Source: Oceaniglobus indicus
GTDB lineage: Bacteria > Pseudomonadota > Alphaproteobacteria > Rhodobacterales > Rhodobacteraceae
DNA length: 64,000 bases
Direction of reading: 5' to 3'
NCBI RefSeq assembly: GCF_002751875.1
Contig: NZ_NMZM01000002.1
Coordinates: 372,001 to 436,000 of the forward strand
In this document: piece after piece, positions 27,630-37,005 of the stretch
How positions within the stretch are numbered: the stretch's first letter is position 1
Layout of the letters: each line of letters opens with the position of its first letter
The notes under the pieces: model-generated
Databases searched by the model: none
What the model saw: the letters and a program-made list of their open reading frames with translations, nothing else
Told to the model about the DNA's origin: nothing
Translations under genes and position numbers: made by a program

Positions 27630-28617
27630 CGTCTGGACCGGTTTCCGCCTCGAATCCCAGGGTTTTGGGATCGAATTCGTAATGCGCGCCGCAGAACTGA
27701 CAGTCGGCGGTCACAATTCCGTCGTCGGTGGTCATATGCGCGATGTCCTTCGCGGAATAGATCGACAGGCTCTGACGCACCTTGTCGGCGGAACAGCCGC
27801 AGCCGAACTTGACGGGTTGCGGGGTGAACACGCGCGGCTGTTCCTCGTGAAACAGGCGCACCAGAAGCTCGGTCGGCTGAACGCTCGGGCCGACAAGCTC
27901 AAGATCATCGACCGTATCCAGAAGGGTATTGGCGCGCAGCCAGTTTTCGGCTTCATCCTCATCCAGAATGTCGTCGGCTTCCAGCAACCCCTGTTCGCCC
28001 GACCCGCCTTCCGAAATGGCCGGCGACGCCTTGGGCATATGTTGCAGCATGATCCCGCCCGCGCGCCAGCTTTCGTCGCCGCCCGGCACCGAATTGCGCC
28101 CGAAGGTCAGCGCGAACCGCGTCGGAAGCTGTTCGGACTGGGCGAAATACGTCTGCGCACAGGCCGTCACGGAATCACCGGCAATGGGCGTGATCCCCTG
28201 GTAAGGCGTGGTGCCCTGCCCCTGGTCCAGCAGAACGGCGAAATATCCCTTGCCGATCATGTCGAACGCCGACTGGTCAGGGTCCAGCCGATCGGCGTCG
28301 AAACTGGCCCACGCACGGATCCGCGCCGGCTTGCCATCATCGCTTGGCGCGTAATAATCGGTGGCGATCAGGCGCACGGGTCCGTCGCCGCGCACCTGCA
28401 ACGACAGCTTCCAGCGCAGCTTGACCGTCTGGCCGATCATTGCGGTCAGAACCGCCATCTCGGCGACCAGTGCTTCGACCTGTGGCGGGTAATCGTGCTG
28501 GCCGAGCACGTGGTCAAGCACGCCGTCAAGACGCGCAATCCGCCCGCGGATGTCACTTCGGTCAAGCTGAAACGGCAGGACGGTATCGTCCCAGGCGATG
28601 GTAGAGCCAATAGTCAT
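27616..28617 (-). CDS. hslO: Redox-regulated chaperone Hsp33
   Basis: A 333-aa holdase chaperone switched on by oxidative unfolding. The C-terminal zinc site is GCGCSADKV and DCQFCGAHYEF (CxC ... CxxC), with the linker between them. The N-terminal substrate-binding domain contains TVKLRWKLSLQVRGDGPVR. It is the first gene of the hslO-nudL-cca run and diverges from the Nudix gene at 28701 across an 83-bp gap that should hold both promoters. Confidence 0.96.
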   Translation of the reverse strand: MTIGSTIAWDDTVLPFQLDRSDIRGRIARLDGVLDHVLGQHDYPPQVEALVAEMAVLTAMIGQTVKLRWKLSLQVRGDGPVRLIATDYYAPSDDGKPARIRAWASFDADRLDPDQSAFDMIGKGYFAVLLDQGQGTTPYQGITPIAGDSVTACAQTYFAQSEQLPTRFALTFGRNSVPGGDESWRAGGIMLQHMPKASPAISEGGSGEQGLLEADDILDEDEAENWLRANTLLDTVDDLELVGPSVQPTELLVRLFHEEQPRVFTPQPVKFGCGCSADKVRQSLSIYSAKDIAHMTTDDGIVTADCQFCGAHYEFDPKTLGFEAETGPDDAVS

Positions 28618-28700
28618 GGGGTTTCCTTACGCAACTCGCGTTGGCATACCGTGTCCATATAGGTGGAACAAGCAATCTACCAACCCGGCGGGAGGCAGCC

Positions 28701-29144
28701 ATGATCAGACGGTATGGCGATGCGGCACAGAAAGGGCGGCGCTATGTCTTGCGACCCGGAGTCTATGCGATCCTGCCGCGCGATGGCATGCTGTTGCTGA
28801 CACATCAGACCGCACCGACCCCCGAAGTCCAGCTGCCCGGTGGCGGCGTCGATGGGGGCGAGCAGCCGTTGGCGGCCCTGCATCGCGAAGTCCTGGAAGA
28901 AACCGGATGGCGCATTGCGTCGCCGCGTCGCCTGGGGGCATTCCGGCGCTTCACCTTCATGCCGGAATACGATCTCTGGGCCGAGAAGATCTGCACGGTT
29001 TTTCTGGCCCGGCCGGTTCACAACATCGAACCCCCACGTGAATTGCACCATTCCGCGCTCTGGGTCACGGCAGGGGCAGCGGTGAGAGCCCTTGGCAACG
29101 ACGGCGATGCGGCCTTCGTCGCCCGTCATATCGGGTTGTCCTGA
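28701..29144 (+). CDS. Nudix hydrolase
   Basis: A 147-aa Nudix protein with the box GGGVDGGEQPLAALHREV followed by LEETGW, all metal-binding Glu residues intact. The start at 28701 has a strong RBS (GGGAGG, 5 nt before the ATG). Nothing outside the box identifies the substrate. It could be a nucleotide-sugar, NDP or oxidised nucleotide hydrolase. The last 19 bp overlap the 3' end of the convergent phosphatase gene. Confidence 0.9.
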   Translation: MIRRYGDAAQKGRRYVLRPGVYAILPRDGMLLLTHQTAPTPEVQLPGGGVDGGEQPLAALHREVLEETGWRIASPRRLGAFRRFTFMPEYDLWAEKICTVFLARPVHNIEPPRELHHSALWVTAGAAVRALGNDGDAAFVARHIGLS

Positions 29145-30436
29145 GGCACCCCGTCGTATTCCAGCAGGACGCCGGACACGTCATCCTCCATCTCCTCGCG
29201 GTCCGAGAACGCGGCGAGATCCCATAGAAGAGCCTGGAAAAAGGTCTCTCCCCTGAGATGCGCGTTGTTGTGAAGGATGTCGCCCAAACCCTCTTCGCCC
29301 AGGAACGCGCCGGACGTGTCGGCACATTCGGTGATGCCATCCGACGCCACCAGAAACCGGTCACCGGGGCGAAGTTGAACCATCGAAACGTCGAACACCG
29401 GATCCGCGATCAGACCGACCGGCATGCCGCCAGCGCCGATCAGTTCGATGTCGCCGTTCACCCGCTGAACCATGGGATGGGGGTGCCCCGCCTGCAGGAT
29501 GTCGATCCGACCCGACGACAGATCGACATACGCCAGGATCATCGTGAAATAATGTTCGGTTTCAACATCCTCCAACATCATTCGGTTGAACAGATGCGCG
29601 ACATCCGCCAGGGGTCGCGCGATAAAGGCGCCGGTTGCGTCCTTGCGCAGGGCGATGTTCTGATCCGGCGTGCCGTTCGACAGATAGCCGGCCAGACGCG
29701 CCGTCAGAAGCGCCGATGCGATCCCGTGGCCCGACACATCCAGCGCGAACAGACCGACCGCCGAATCGCCAATATGGAAATGCCCGACCAGATCACCACC
29801 GACATGCCCGCACGAGCGCAGGATCAGCGAGGCCCGGGCCGACCCCAGATCCAGATTTCGTTCGCGAAGAAGTGAATGTTGCAGCTTGCGCGCTTCGCCA
29901 AGGTCGCGGTCGACGGCCGCATACAGCGTTTTTATTTCAGCGTAAGCCGCCGAAATTTCGGCATTGCGCTGTGAGAGGGTTCGTTCGTTGCCAAGAATTC
30001 TGGCGGCCGCATTGATCCGGGCGCGCAGTTCTTCGCCGCTGACCGGCTTGGTGATGAAATCGTCCGCCCCGCTTTCCAGACCCGTGGCAATCTCGCCTTT
30101 CTCGGATTTCGACGTCAGGATGATCACATAGACGTATCGACCGCACCCTTCCTGTCGGAACAGGCGACAGAATTCGGGACCGGTCATGCCGGGCATCATC
30201 CAGTCACAGATGATCAGATCGAAATCGCCATCCCGGCTCAGTTCCAGCCCTTCTTCACCGGACGCCGCCGTTTCGACGTGAAACCCCCATTTGGCCAGCG
30301 AAAACGCCAGGAGCCGCCGTTGCAGACGGCTGTCGTCGATGATGAGAACGCGCCTGATGACATCTTCGCGCAGCGCGACGGCATGTGCCCTGCCCATGGC
30401 GTTTCCATCATCTGTGAAATCGGCATCAATGTTCAT
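29126..30436 (-). CDS. Response regulator with PP2C-type (SpoIIE) phosphatase output
   Basis: A 436-aa cytosolic protein. The receiver domain (about 28-145) has D34/D35, phosphoacceptor D78 (CDWMMPG), T108 and K130. A linker of about 60 residues with coiled-coil character (AEISAAYAEIKTLYAAVDRDL) follows, then a SpoIIE/RsbU-like PP2C domain with GGDLVG, LDVSGHG, ASDGITE and EDDVSG metal-binding Asp residues. Proteins of this build, such as RsbU-type phosphatases and RbaY of Rhodobacter capsulatus, dephosphorylate an anti-sigma antagonist in partner-switching systems. No such partner gene is in this window. A second start at 30397 (MGRAHAV) has a better RBS and fits the CtrA site position better. 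Confidence 0.93.
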   Translation of the reverse strand: MNIDADFTDDGNAMGRAHAVALREDVIRRVLIIDDSRLQRRLLAFSLAKWGFHVETAASGEEGLELSRDGDFDLIICDWMMPGMTGPEFCRLFRQEGCGRYVYVIILTSKSEKGEIATGLESGADDFITKPVSGEELRARINAAARILGNERTLSQRNAEISAAYAEIKTLYAAVDRDLGEARKLQHSLLRERNLDLGSARASLILRSCGHVGGDLVGHFHIGDSAVGLFALDVSGHGIASALLTARLAGYLSNGTPDQNIALRKDATGAFIARPLADVAHLFNRMMLEDVETEHYFTMILAYVDLSSGRIDILQAGHPHPMVQRVNGDIELIGAGGMPVGLIADPVFDVSMVQLRPGDRFLVASDGITECADTSGAFLGEEGLGDILHNNAHLRGETFFQALLWDLAAFSDREEMEDDVSGVLLEYDGVPQDNPI

Positions 30437-30459
30437 CCAGCCATCTACACACGCCGCCC

Positions 30460-30474
30460 TTAAGGCTGGGTTAA
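30460..30474. promoter_or_regulatory. CtrA binding site (TTAA-N7-TTAA)
   Basis: A perfect full CtrA site, TTAAGGCTGGGTTAA, in the 114-bp gap between the divergent phosphatase regulator and the Hpt gene. It is 23 bp from the annotated regulator start and 76 bp from the Hpt start. CtrA is the master cell-cycle and motility regulator of alphaproteobacteria and recognises exactly this spacing. Confidence 0.7.
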
Positions 30475-30550
30475 GCGGCGAAGGCCACCGATCGTCATGA
30501 ATTATTAGGACGTTGGGGTGAAAGTGGCCTTCGGAAAGAGGAGGTGCAAG

Positions 30551-30886
30551 ATGATCGCCTGGGACCACGTGCAAACATTGCGTGACGACATCGGCGAGGA
30601 TGATTTTCACGAGATCGTCGTCGTGTTCCTGGACGAGGTGGAAGAAGCCATGGCGCGGATCAGCGCCTGCTCCGGCGGCGAAGGGGTGGCGGAAACGCTG
30701 CATTTCCTGAAAGGAAGCGCGCTGAACCTTGGATTCAGAACATTCGCCAAACTTTGCGAAACCGAGGAGACCGCATTGAAAACAAACACCGGCCCGGTGA
30801 ACCTGGAGCGGTTGACCGACACCTATGCGCAATCACGCCGGGTTTTTCTGCACGGCCTGCAGTTGCGCTTGGGCGATGTCGGTTAG
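30551..30886 (+). CDS. Free-standing histidine phosphotransfer (Hpt) protein
   Basis: A 111-aa all-helical protein with the Hpt phosphorylation motif LHFLKGSALNLGF; His51 is the phosphate carrier. The RBS is near perfect (AGGAGGT, 6 nt before the ATG). The protein has no kinase or receiver domain, so it would relay phosphate between a hybrid kinase encoded elsewhere and a receiver. The adjacent divergent receiver-PP2C protein is the obvious candidate partner. It converges on ilvA with a 24-bp gap. Confidence 0.92.
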   Translation: MIAWDHVQTLRDDIGEDDFHEIVVVFLDEVEEAMARISACSGGEGVAETLHFLKGSALNLGFRTFAKLCETEETALKTNTGPVNLERLTDTYAQSRRVFLHGLQLRLGDVG

Positions 30887-30910
30887 CCTGCGACGTTGGT
30901 GGCGCCGTCG

Positions 30911-32158
30911 TCAGATCAGGAATTGTGCCAGCGTCTCATCCGTCGTGATGTCCTGATAGACAAAGTCGGCCGCGTCGAGCCGTTTGAACAAACCAACGAA
31001 ATTGGCGGCATCACTGGTTTCGATACCGATCAGGACCGATCCGAAATTGCGTGCCGATTTCTTCAGGTATTCAAACCGCGAAATGTCGTCGTCAGGCCCG
31101 AGAAGGTCAAGAAAGCCACGCAGGGCGCCCGGGCGCTGGGGCAGGCGCAGGATGAAGTATTTCTTGACGCCCGAATATCGCTGGGCGCGCTCCTTCACCT
31201 CGGGCAGCCGTTCGAAATCGAAGTTGCCGCCGGAAGTGACACAGACGACCGTCTTGCCGCGCACCCGCTCGGCCAGATCGTCCAGAACGTTGATCGACAA
31301 AGCGCCCGCAGGTTCCAGAACGATGCCTTCGATGTTCAACATCTCGAGGATGGTCAGGCAAATCCGGTCTTCCGGCGCGCTCAGCACATCGGCGGGGTCA
31401 ACGTCCTTCAGGACGGCGAATGTCTTCTGACCGATCCGCGCGACGGCAGCGCCATCCACGAACGAATCGATCTTCGGCAGGGTGACGGGTTGCCCCGCCC
31501 GCAACGCGGCGGCAAGGCTGGTGCCGCCGGCCGGTTCGACATAGATGATTTCGGTCTGGGGCGACATTTCGCGGAAATAGTCGGTCATCCCGGCCGACAA
31601 TCCACCGCCGCCCACCGGCAGGACCAGAATGTCGGGCGGTGTTTCAAGGTCTTCCAGAATTTCGACCGCGACACTGGCCTGGCCTTCGATCACGTGATCG
31701 TCGTCGAACGGCGACAGGAAATGTCCCCCCGCCTCGGCGCAGAACGCCTGGGCCGAGGCCAGCGTATCGTCGAAGTAGTCGCCGATCAGCCGGATCTCGA
31801 CGTTGTCTCCGCCGAATGTACGGGTCTTGCCGATCTTCTGTTGCGGCGTGGTCACGGGCATGAAAATCACCCCCTGCACCCCGAAATGGCGACAGACGAA
31901 CGCCACGCCCTGCGCGTGATTGCCCGCGCTGGCGCAGACGAACAGGGATTGATCGGGCGCCTCGGCGCGCACCTTGCGCATGGCGTTGAACGCACCGCGG
32001 ATCTTGTAGGATCTGACCGGGCTCAGGTCTTCGCGTTTCAGCCAGATATCCGCGCCAAAGCGATCCGACAGGAAATCGTTGCGCTGAAGCGGCGTCGCGG
32101 GGAACAATCCCCGCATGCGGGCGGTGGTGGCCAAGGCGGTATCTGCAAAATCTTCCAT
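30911..32158 (-). CDS. ilvA: Threonine ammonia-lyase (threonine dehydratase)
   Basis: PLP enzyme converting threonine to 2-oxobutanoate, first step to isoleucine. In 415 aa: the PLP lysine K52 in [22 protein letters not shown], the glycine-rich phosphate loop [11 protein letters not shown], and a C-terminal ACT-like regulatory domain (about residues 330-415: [19 protein letters not shown]). A single regulatory domain marks the shorter bacterial form. The ATG at 32158 gives the family length. It diverges from argG. Confidence 0.95.
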   Translation of the reverse strand: MEDFADTALATTARMRGLFPATPLQRNDFLSDRFGADIWLKREDLSPVRSYKIRGAFNAMRKVRAEAPDQSLFVCASAGNHAQGVAFVCRHFGVQGVIFMPVTTPQQKIGKTRTFGGDNVEIRLIGDYFDDTLASAQAFCAEAGGHFLSPFDDDHVIEGQASVAVEILEDLETPPDILVLPVGGGGLSAGMTDYFREMSPQTEIIYVEPAGGTSLAAALRAGQPVTLPKIDSFVDGAAVARIGQKTFAVLKDVDPADVLSAPEDRICLTILEMLNIEGIVLEPAGALSINVLDDLAERVRGKTVVCVTSGGNFDFERLPEVKERAQRYSGVKKYFILRLPQRPGALRGFLDLLGPDDDISRFEYLKKSARNFGSVLIGIETSDAANFVGLFKRLDAADFVYQDITTDETLAQFLI

Positions 32159-32262
32159 GGGTCCGATTTGAAGCACGAATGCCCGCCACGCAAGGCACGA
32201 CCTTGCCCTTGGGTCGGATTCCCGCTATCGCCGCGACGGTTTGCCATAGGATGGAGACAGTG

Positions 32263-33483
32263 ATGGACGCGCCGAAGAAAGTGGTTCTTGCCTATTCCGG
32301 GGGGCTGGACACCTCGATCATCCTGAAATGGCTGCAAACGGAATACGGCTGTGAGGTCGTGACCTTCACCGCCGATCTGGGCCAGGGCGAGGAACTGGAA
32401 CCGGCCCGCGCCAAGGCCGAGATGATGGGCGCCACGTCGATCCATATCGAGGATCTGCGTGAGGAATTCGTGCGCGACTTCGTTTTCCCGATGTTCCGCG
32501 CCAACGCGATTTACGAGGGGCTGTATTTGCTGGGCACCTCCATCGCGCGGCCGCTGATCTCCAAGCGCCTGGTCGAGATCGCCAGAGCCGAAGGGGCCGA
32601 TGCCGTCGCCCACGGCGCGACCGGCAAGGGCAACGATCAGGTTCGTTTCGAACTGGCCTGCTATGCGCTGGATCCCGATATCAAGGTGATCGCGCCTTGG
32701 CGCGAATGGACGCTGCAAAGCCGCACCAAACTTCTGGATTTTGCCGAAAAGAACCAGATCCCGATCGCCAAGGACAAACGCGGCGAGGCGCCGTTCTCGG
32801 TCGACGCCAACCTGCTGCACACCTCGTCCGAGGGCAAGGTTCTGGAAGATCCGGGCCAGGAAGCGCCCGATTACGTCTATCAGCGCACGGTCGATCCGGT
32901 GGATGCGCCCGACACGCCTGAAATGGTCGAAATCACGTTCGAACGTGGCGATGCCGTCGCCATCAACGGCGAGACGATGTCGCCCGCGACCATCCTGACC
33001 CGGTTGAACGAACTGGGCGGCAAGCATGGTGTCGGACGACTGGACATGGTGGAAAACCGGTTTGTCGGGATGAAGTCACGCGGCGTCTATGAAACACCCG
33101 GCGGCACGGTTCTTCTGGAAGCGCACCGCGGGATCGAACAAATCACGCTGGATTCCGGCGCCGGGCACCTCAAGGATTCGATCATGCCGCGCTATGCCGA
33201 ACTGATCTACAACGGCTTCTGGTTCAGCCCCGAGCGCGAGATGCTTCAAGCCCTGATCGACAAGAGCCAGGAGCATGTCACCGGCACGGTGCGGGTCCAG
33301 CTTTACAAGGGATCGGTGCGCACCGTTGCCCGCTGGTCGGACCATTCGCTGTATTCCGAGGCCCACGTCACGTTCGAGGACGACGCCGGCGCCTATGACC
33401 AAAAGGATGCGGCGGGGTTCATCCACCTGAACGCGCTGCGCCTGAAATTGCTGGCCAACCGGAACAAGCGCAGCGGCGGCTGA
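32263..33483 (+). CDS. argG: Argininosuccinate synthase
   Basis: Joins citrulline and aspartate with ATP in arginine synthesis. The 406-aa product starts [19 protein letters not shown], containing the PP-loop SGGLDTS, and continues with [12 protein letters not shown] and the C-terminal tetramer helix ending in the basic NRNKRSGG. The RBS GGAG lies 6 nt before the ATG. It appears monocistronic: a hairpin follows and the next gene has its own RBS after 135 bp. Confidence 0.98.
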   Translation: MDAPKKVVLAYSGGLDTSIILKWLQTEYGCEVVTFTADLGQGEELEPARAKAEMMGATSIHIEDLREEFVRDFVFPMFRANAIYEGLYLLGTSIARPLISKRLVEIARAEGADAVAHGATGKGNDQVRFELACYALDPDIKVIAPWREWTLQSRTKLLDFAEKNQIPIAKDKRGEAPFSVDANLLHTSSEGKVLEDPGQEAPDYVYQRTVDPVDAPDTPEMVEITFERGDAVAINGETMSPATILTRLNELGGKHGVGRLDMVENRFVGMKSRGVYETPGGTVLLEAHRGIEQITLDSGAGHLKDSIMPRYAELIYNGFWFSPEREMLQALIDKSQEHVTGTVRVQLYKGSVRTVARWSDHSLYSEAHVTFEDDAGAYDQKDAAGFIHLNALRLKLLANRNKRSGG

Positions 33484-33492
33484 TTTGCCGTT

Positions 33493-33525
33493 GGGGCCGA
33501 CCCGTTTATCCGGCGGTTCGGCCCC
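33493..33525. terminator. Hairpin downstream of argG
   Basis: An 8-bp stem GGGGCCGA / TCGGCCCC, 10 bp after the argG stop. No T run follows, so it is either a weak or Rho-assisted terminator or an mRNA end structure. Confidence 0.4.
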
Positions 33526-33618
33526 TGAAACATCGGACACCTGTGTGTGACATCACGAGGGGGTGAATTGCTCTGTGGGGCGGCACCCAACAGGATGGCA
33601 CCAAACAAGGAGTTCACG

Positions 33619-34281
33619 ATGTATCTGACCCTGCAGACCCTGAAACCGCTGGTGCTGGGCGCCAGCATCGTCGTTGGCCTTGCCGTGAATAGCACCCCGG
33701 CCAAAGCGGCGCCGATCGAAACCGCCGTTGTTGCCGGCGGCTGTTTCTGGTGCGTCGAGGCCGATTTCGAAAAAGTCAAAGGCGTGAAAGAGGTCGTGTC
33801 GGGCTATGCCGGCGGGACCGTGGCAAACCCGACCTATAAACAGGTCGTTCGCGGCGGCACCGGGCATTACGAGGTGGTCCAGATCACTTATGACGCGGCG
33901 CAGATCAGCTATGCCAAGATATTGGACATGTTCCTGCGCTCGGTCGATCCCACCGATGCGGGCGGGCAATTCTGCGACCGCGGCGACAGCTATCGCACCG
34001 CGATCTTCGCAGCCAACGACGATCAGGCCAAAGTCGCCCGGCAGGAGATCGCGGAGGCCGAGAAAGACCTGGGCCAAACCATCGTCACACCTGTTCTGGG
34101 ATCGGTGCCGTTTTATCCCGCCGAAGATTATCATCAGGATTATTACAAGAAATCCGACATCATCCTGACCCGTTTCGGCCCACGCCAGAAATCTGTCGCC
34201 TATGCGAAATACCGCGATGCCTGTGGCCGCGATCAGCGGGTGCGCCAGCTTTGGGGAACGGCCGCGCCCTTCGCATCGTGA
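33619..34281 (+). CDS. msrA: Peptide-methionine (S)-S-oxide reductase, exported form
   Basis: A 220-aa enzyme reducing methionine-S-sulfoxide in proteins. The catalytic motif is GGCFWC (Cys42), followed by [35 protein letters not shown] and a C-terminal resolving Cys in DACGRD. Residues 1-30 form a Sec signal peptide (hydrophobic [13 protein letters not shown], then STPAKA), so this copy works in the periplasm, where it would need a thiol donor. The RBS AAGGAG precedes the ATG. No msrB lies nearby. Confidence 0.95.
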   Translation: MYLTLQTLKPLVLGASIVVGLAVNSTPAKAAPIETAVVAGGCFWCVEADFEKVKGVKEVVSGYAGGTVANPTYKQVVRGGTGHYEVVQITYDAAQISYAKILDMFLRSVDPTDAGGQFCDRGDSYRTAIFAANDDQAKVARQEIAEAEKDLGQTIVTPVLGSVPFYPAEDYHQDYYKKSDIILTRFGPRQKSVAYAKYRDACGRDQRVRQLWGTAAPFAS

Positions 34282-34349
34282 AGGGTTTTCGCCTTTCGCC
34301 CACCCCCCACGATTTGTAAGCTGTCCCCTGACTTTTACCCGGGGGCAGT

Positions 34350-36998
34350 ATGACCATCGCAGGCGCGGCCGTCACACCGATGATGGCCCAATACCTTGAG
34401 ATCAAAAAGGAATATCCCCAAGCGCTCCTGTTCTACCGGATGGGCGATTTTTACGAGATGTTCTTTGACGATGCCGTCGCGGCGGCCAATGCACTGGACA
34501 TCGCGCTGACCAAGCGGGGCAAGCATCAGGATCGCGATATCCCGATGTGTGGCGTTCCGGTCCATTCCGCCGAAGGCTATCTGCTGAACCTGATCCGCAA
34601 AGGGTTTCGCGTTGCCGTCTGTGAACAGATGGAAGACCCCGCCGAGGCGAAGAAACGCGGATACAAGTCGGTGGTGCGCCGCGAGGTCGTTCGCCTTGTC
34701 ACCCCCGGCACCCTGACCGAAGACAGCCTGCTGAGCGCGCGCCAGCACAATTTCCTGTCCGCCTATGTCGATATCCGGGGTGAAGGGGCGCTGGCGTGGT
34801 GCGATATTTCGACCGGCGCGTTTCACGTCACTCCCTGCCCGATGGTGCGCCTTGGTCCCGAGCTGGCCCGTCTGGCGCCGCGCGAGGTGGTCGTTCTGGA
34901 CACCCAGGAATTGGACCTTGCCGACCTGGTGACCGAATCCGGCGCGGCGATCACACCCCTGTCGCGCGGCAGTTTCGACAGCGCCGGCGGCGAACGGCGG
35001 CTGTGCGCCATATATGGCACCGAATCGCTGGACCCGTTCGGCAAGTTCGGGCGCGCCGAAATTTCGGCCATGGCCGCCTTGGCCGATTACCTGGACATGA
35101 CGCAGAAGGGCAAACTGCCACTGCTGCGACCGCCGGTGCGTGAATCCGCCGATGGCCTGATGCAGATCGACGCGGCCACCCGGCGCAACCTGGAACTGAC
35201 CCACAGCCTTTCAGGGGGGCGCGCCGGATCGCTTCTGGCGGCCATCGACCGCACGATGACCGCCGGCGGTGGGCGCCTTCTTGAACGCCGGTTGAGCAGT
35301 CCGTCACGCAGGCACGACGTGATCGGCGCACGGCAGGACGCGGTGGGCTGGCTGTTTTCCGAAGCACGAATTGGCGACGATCTGCGCCGTGATCTGCGAA
35401 GTGTGCCGGACATGGACCGTGCCCTGTCGCGTCTGTCGCTCGATCGCAGCGGCCCGCGCGACCTGACTGCGATCCGTGACGGTCTGGAACGTGCGGCAGC
35501 GATTGCGACAACCCTCAGGGGCGGGGATTGCCCCGATCTTGTCGCGCGGGCCCTGGCCGACCTTGGAGGACACGAGGAGCTGACGGCCCTGCTGGACCGG
35601 GCGCTGATCGCGGAACCGCCGCTGCTGGTGCGTGACGGCGGCTTCATCGCCGAAGGTCACGACGCCGAGCTGGACGAGGCACGCAGTCTGCGCGACGAAG
35701 GCCGCAGCGTGATCGCCCGGATGCAGGCCGATTATGCCGAAAAGGCCGCAATCCCGACGCTGAAGGTCAAGCATAACAACGTGCTAGGCTATTTCATCGA
35801 AACGACGGCGACCCATGCGGAGAAGATGCTGTCACCGCCGTTGAACGATGTCTTCATCCATCGTCAGACCACCGCCAACGCCGTGCGGTTTACCACGGTG
35901 CCGCTGAGCGAGCTGGAGACGAAGATCCTGAACGCCGGCTCACGCGCCCTTGAGATCGAAAAACGGCTGTTCCTTACCCTGCGGGACGCCATCCTGTCCC
36001 GGTCTGCGGAAATCAGCGCCACCGCCGATGCACTGGCCGAACTGGACCTGACTGCCGCGCTGGCCGATCTGGCCCGTGGCGAAGACTGGTGCCGCCCCGT
36101 CGTCGACGACAGCCGGGCGTTCCAGATCGTCGGCGGGCGGCATCCCGTGGTCGAACTGGCGTTGCGCAAACAGGGACAGGGGCCGTTCATCGCCAACGAT
36201 TGCGACCTGTCCGACCCTGACAGCCAGGCGGCGGTCTGGCTTCTGACAGGGCCGAACATGGCCGGCAAGTCGACGTTCCTGCGCCAGAATGCATTGATCG
36301 CGCTGTTGGCGCAAATGGGCAGCTTCGTTCCCGCAACCTCGGCCCGGATCGGCATGGTGTCGCAATTGTTCAGCCGCGTGGGCGCCGCTGATGATCTGGC
36401 GCGCGGGCGGTCGACCTTCATGGTGGAAATGGTCGAAACCGCCGCGATCCTGAATCAGGCCGACGACAGGTCGCTGGTGATCCTTGACGAGATCGGCCGC
36501 GGCACCGCCACTTATGACGGCCTGTCGATCGCCTGGGCCACGATGGAGCATCTGCACGACGCGAACCGCTGTCGCGCCCTGTTCGCCACCCATTACCACG
36601 AAATGACGCAGCTGGCGGACAAGCTGGACCATGCCCAGAACGCCACCGTGGCCGTCAAGGAATGGAAGGGCGACGTGGTATTCTTGCACGAGGTCCGCAA
36701 GGGATCGGCCGATCGGTCCTATGGCGTGCAGGTCGCGCGTCTGGCGGGGCTGCCCGAGGCGGTCGTTGCGCGTGCGCGGGTCGTGCTGGACGCGCTGGAG
36801 AAGGGCGAGCGTGAGGGTGGCGGGCGTCAGGCCGCGTTGATCGACGATCTGCCGCTGTTCGCCGCGACACCCCCCGCCCCGCAACCCGCAGCGCCCCGGA
36901 CCTCGGCGGTCGCCGAACGCCTTGAGGGCGTCCATCCCGACGAGTTGACGCCGATGGAAGCCCTCAAGCTGATCTATGAGTTGAAAGAGCTGACCTGA
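34350..36998 (+). CDS. mutS: DNA mismatch repair protein MutS
   Basis: An 882-aa mismatch-recognition ATPase. The mismatch-binding N-terminal domain has the Phe-x-Glu element in YRMGDFYEMF. The connector, lever and clamp domains follow, then Walker A TGPNMAGKST at about residue 632 and Walker B/signature LDEIGRGTATYDG. The C-terminus has the tetramerisation-type segment (LTPMEALKLIYEL). ATG 34350 is preceded by a GGGGG stretch; a later ATG at 34380 is also possible. It converges with grpE, with only 3 bp between the stops. Confidence 0.98.
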   Translation: MTIAGAAVTPMMAQYLEIKKEYPQALLFYRMGDFYEMFFDDAVAAANALDIALTKRGKHQDRDIPMCGVPVHSAEGYLLNLIRKGFRVAVCEQMEDPAEAKKRGYKSVVRREVVRLVTPGTLTEDSLLSARQHNFLSAYVDIRGEGALAWCDISTGAFHVTPCPMVRLGPELARLAPREVVVLDTQELDLADLVTESGAAITPLSRGSFDSAGGERRLCAIYGTESLDPFGKFGRAEISAMAALADYLDMTQKGKLPLLRPPVRESADGLMQIDAATRRNLELTHSLSGGRAGSLLAAIDRTMTAGGGRLLERRLSSPSRRHDVIGARQDAVGWLFSEARIGDDLRRDLRSVPDMDRALSRLSLDRSGPRDLTAIRDGLERAAAIATTLRGGDCPDLVARALADLGGHEELTALLDRALIAEPPLLVRDGGFIAEGHDAELDEARSLRDEGRSVIARMQADYAEKAAIPTLKVKHNNVLGYFIETTATHAEKMLSPPLNDVFIHRQTTANAVRFTTVPLSELETKILNAGSRALEIEKRLFLTLRDAILSRSAEISATADALAELDLTAALADLARGEDWCRPVVDDSRAFQIVGGRHPVVELALRKQGQGPFIANDCDLSDPDSQAAVWLLTGPNMAGKSTFLRQNALIALLAQMGSFVPATSARIGMVSQLFSRVGAADDLARGRSTFMVEMVETAAILNQADDRSLVILDEIGRGTATYDGLSIAWATMEHLHDANRCRALFATHYHEMTQLADKLDHAQNATVAVKEWKGDVVFLHEVRKGSADRSYGVQVARLAGLPEAVVARARVVLDALEKGEREGGGRQAALIDDLPLFAATPPAPQPAAPRTSAVAERLEGVHPDELTPMEALKLIYELKELT

Positions 36999-37005
36999 AG
37001 GTCAG
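36990..37005. terminator. Small hairpin over convergent mutS and grpE stops
   Basis: CTGACCT - GA - AGGTCAG, a 7-bp stem spanning both stop codons. There is no T tract; it may reduce read-through between the two genes. Weakly supported as a terminator. Confidence 0.3.
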
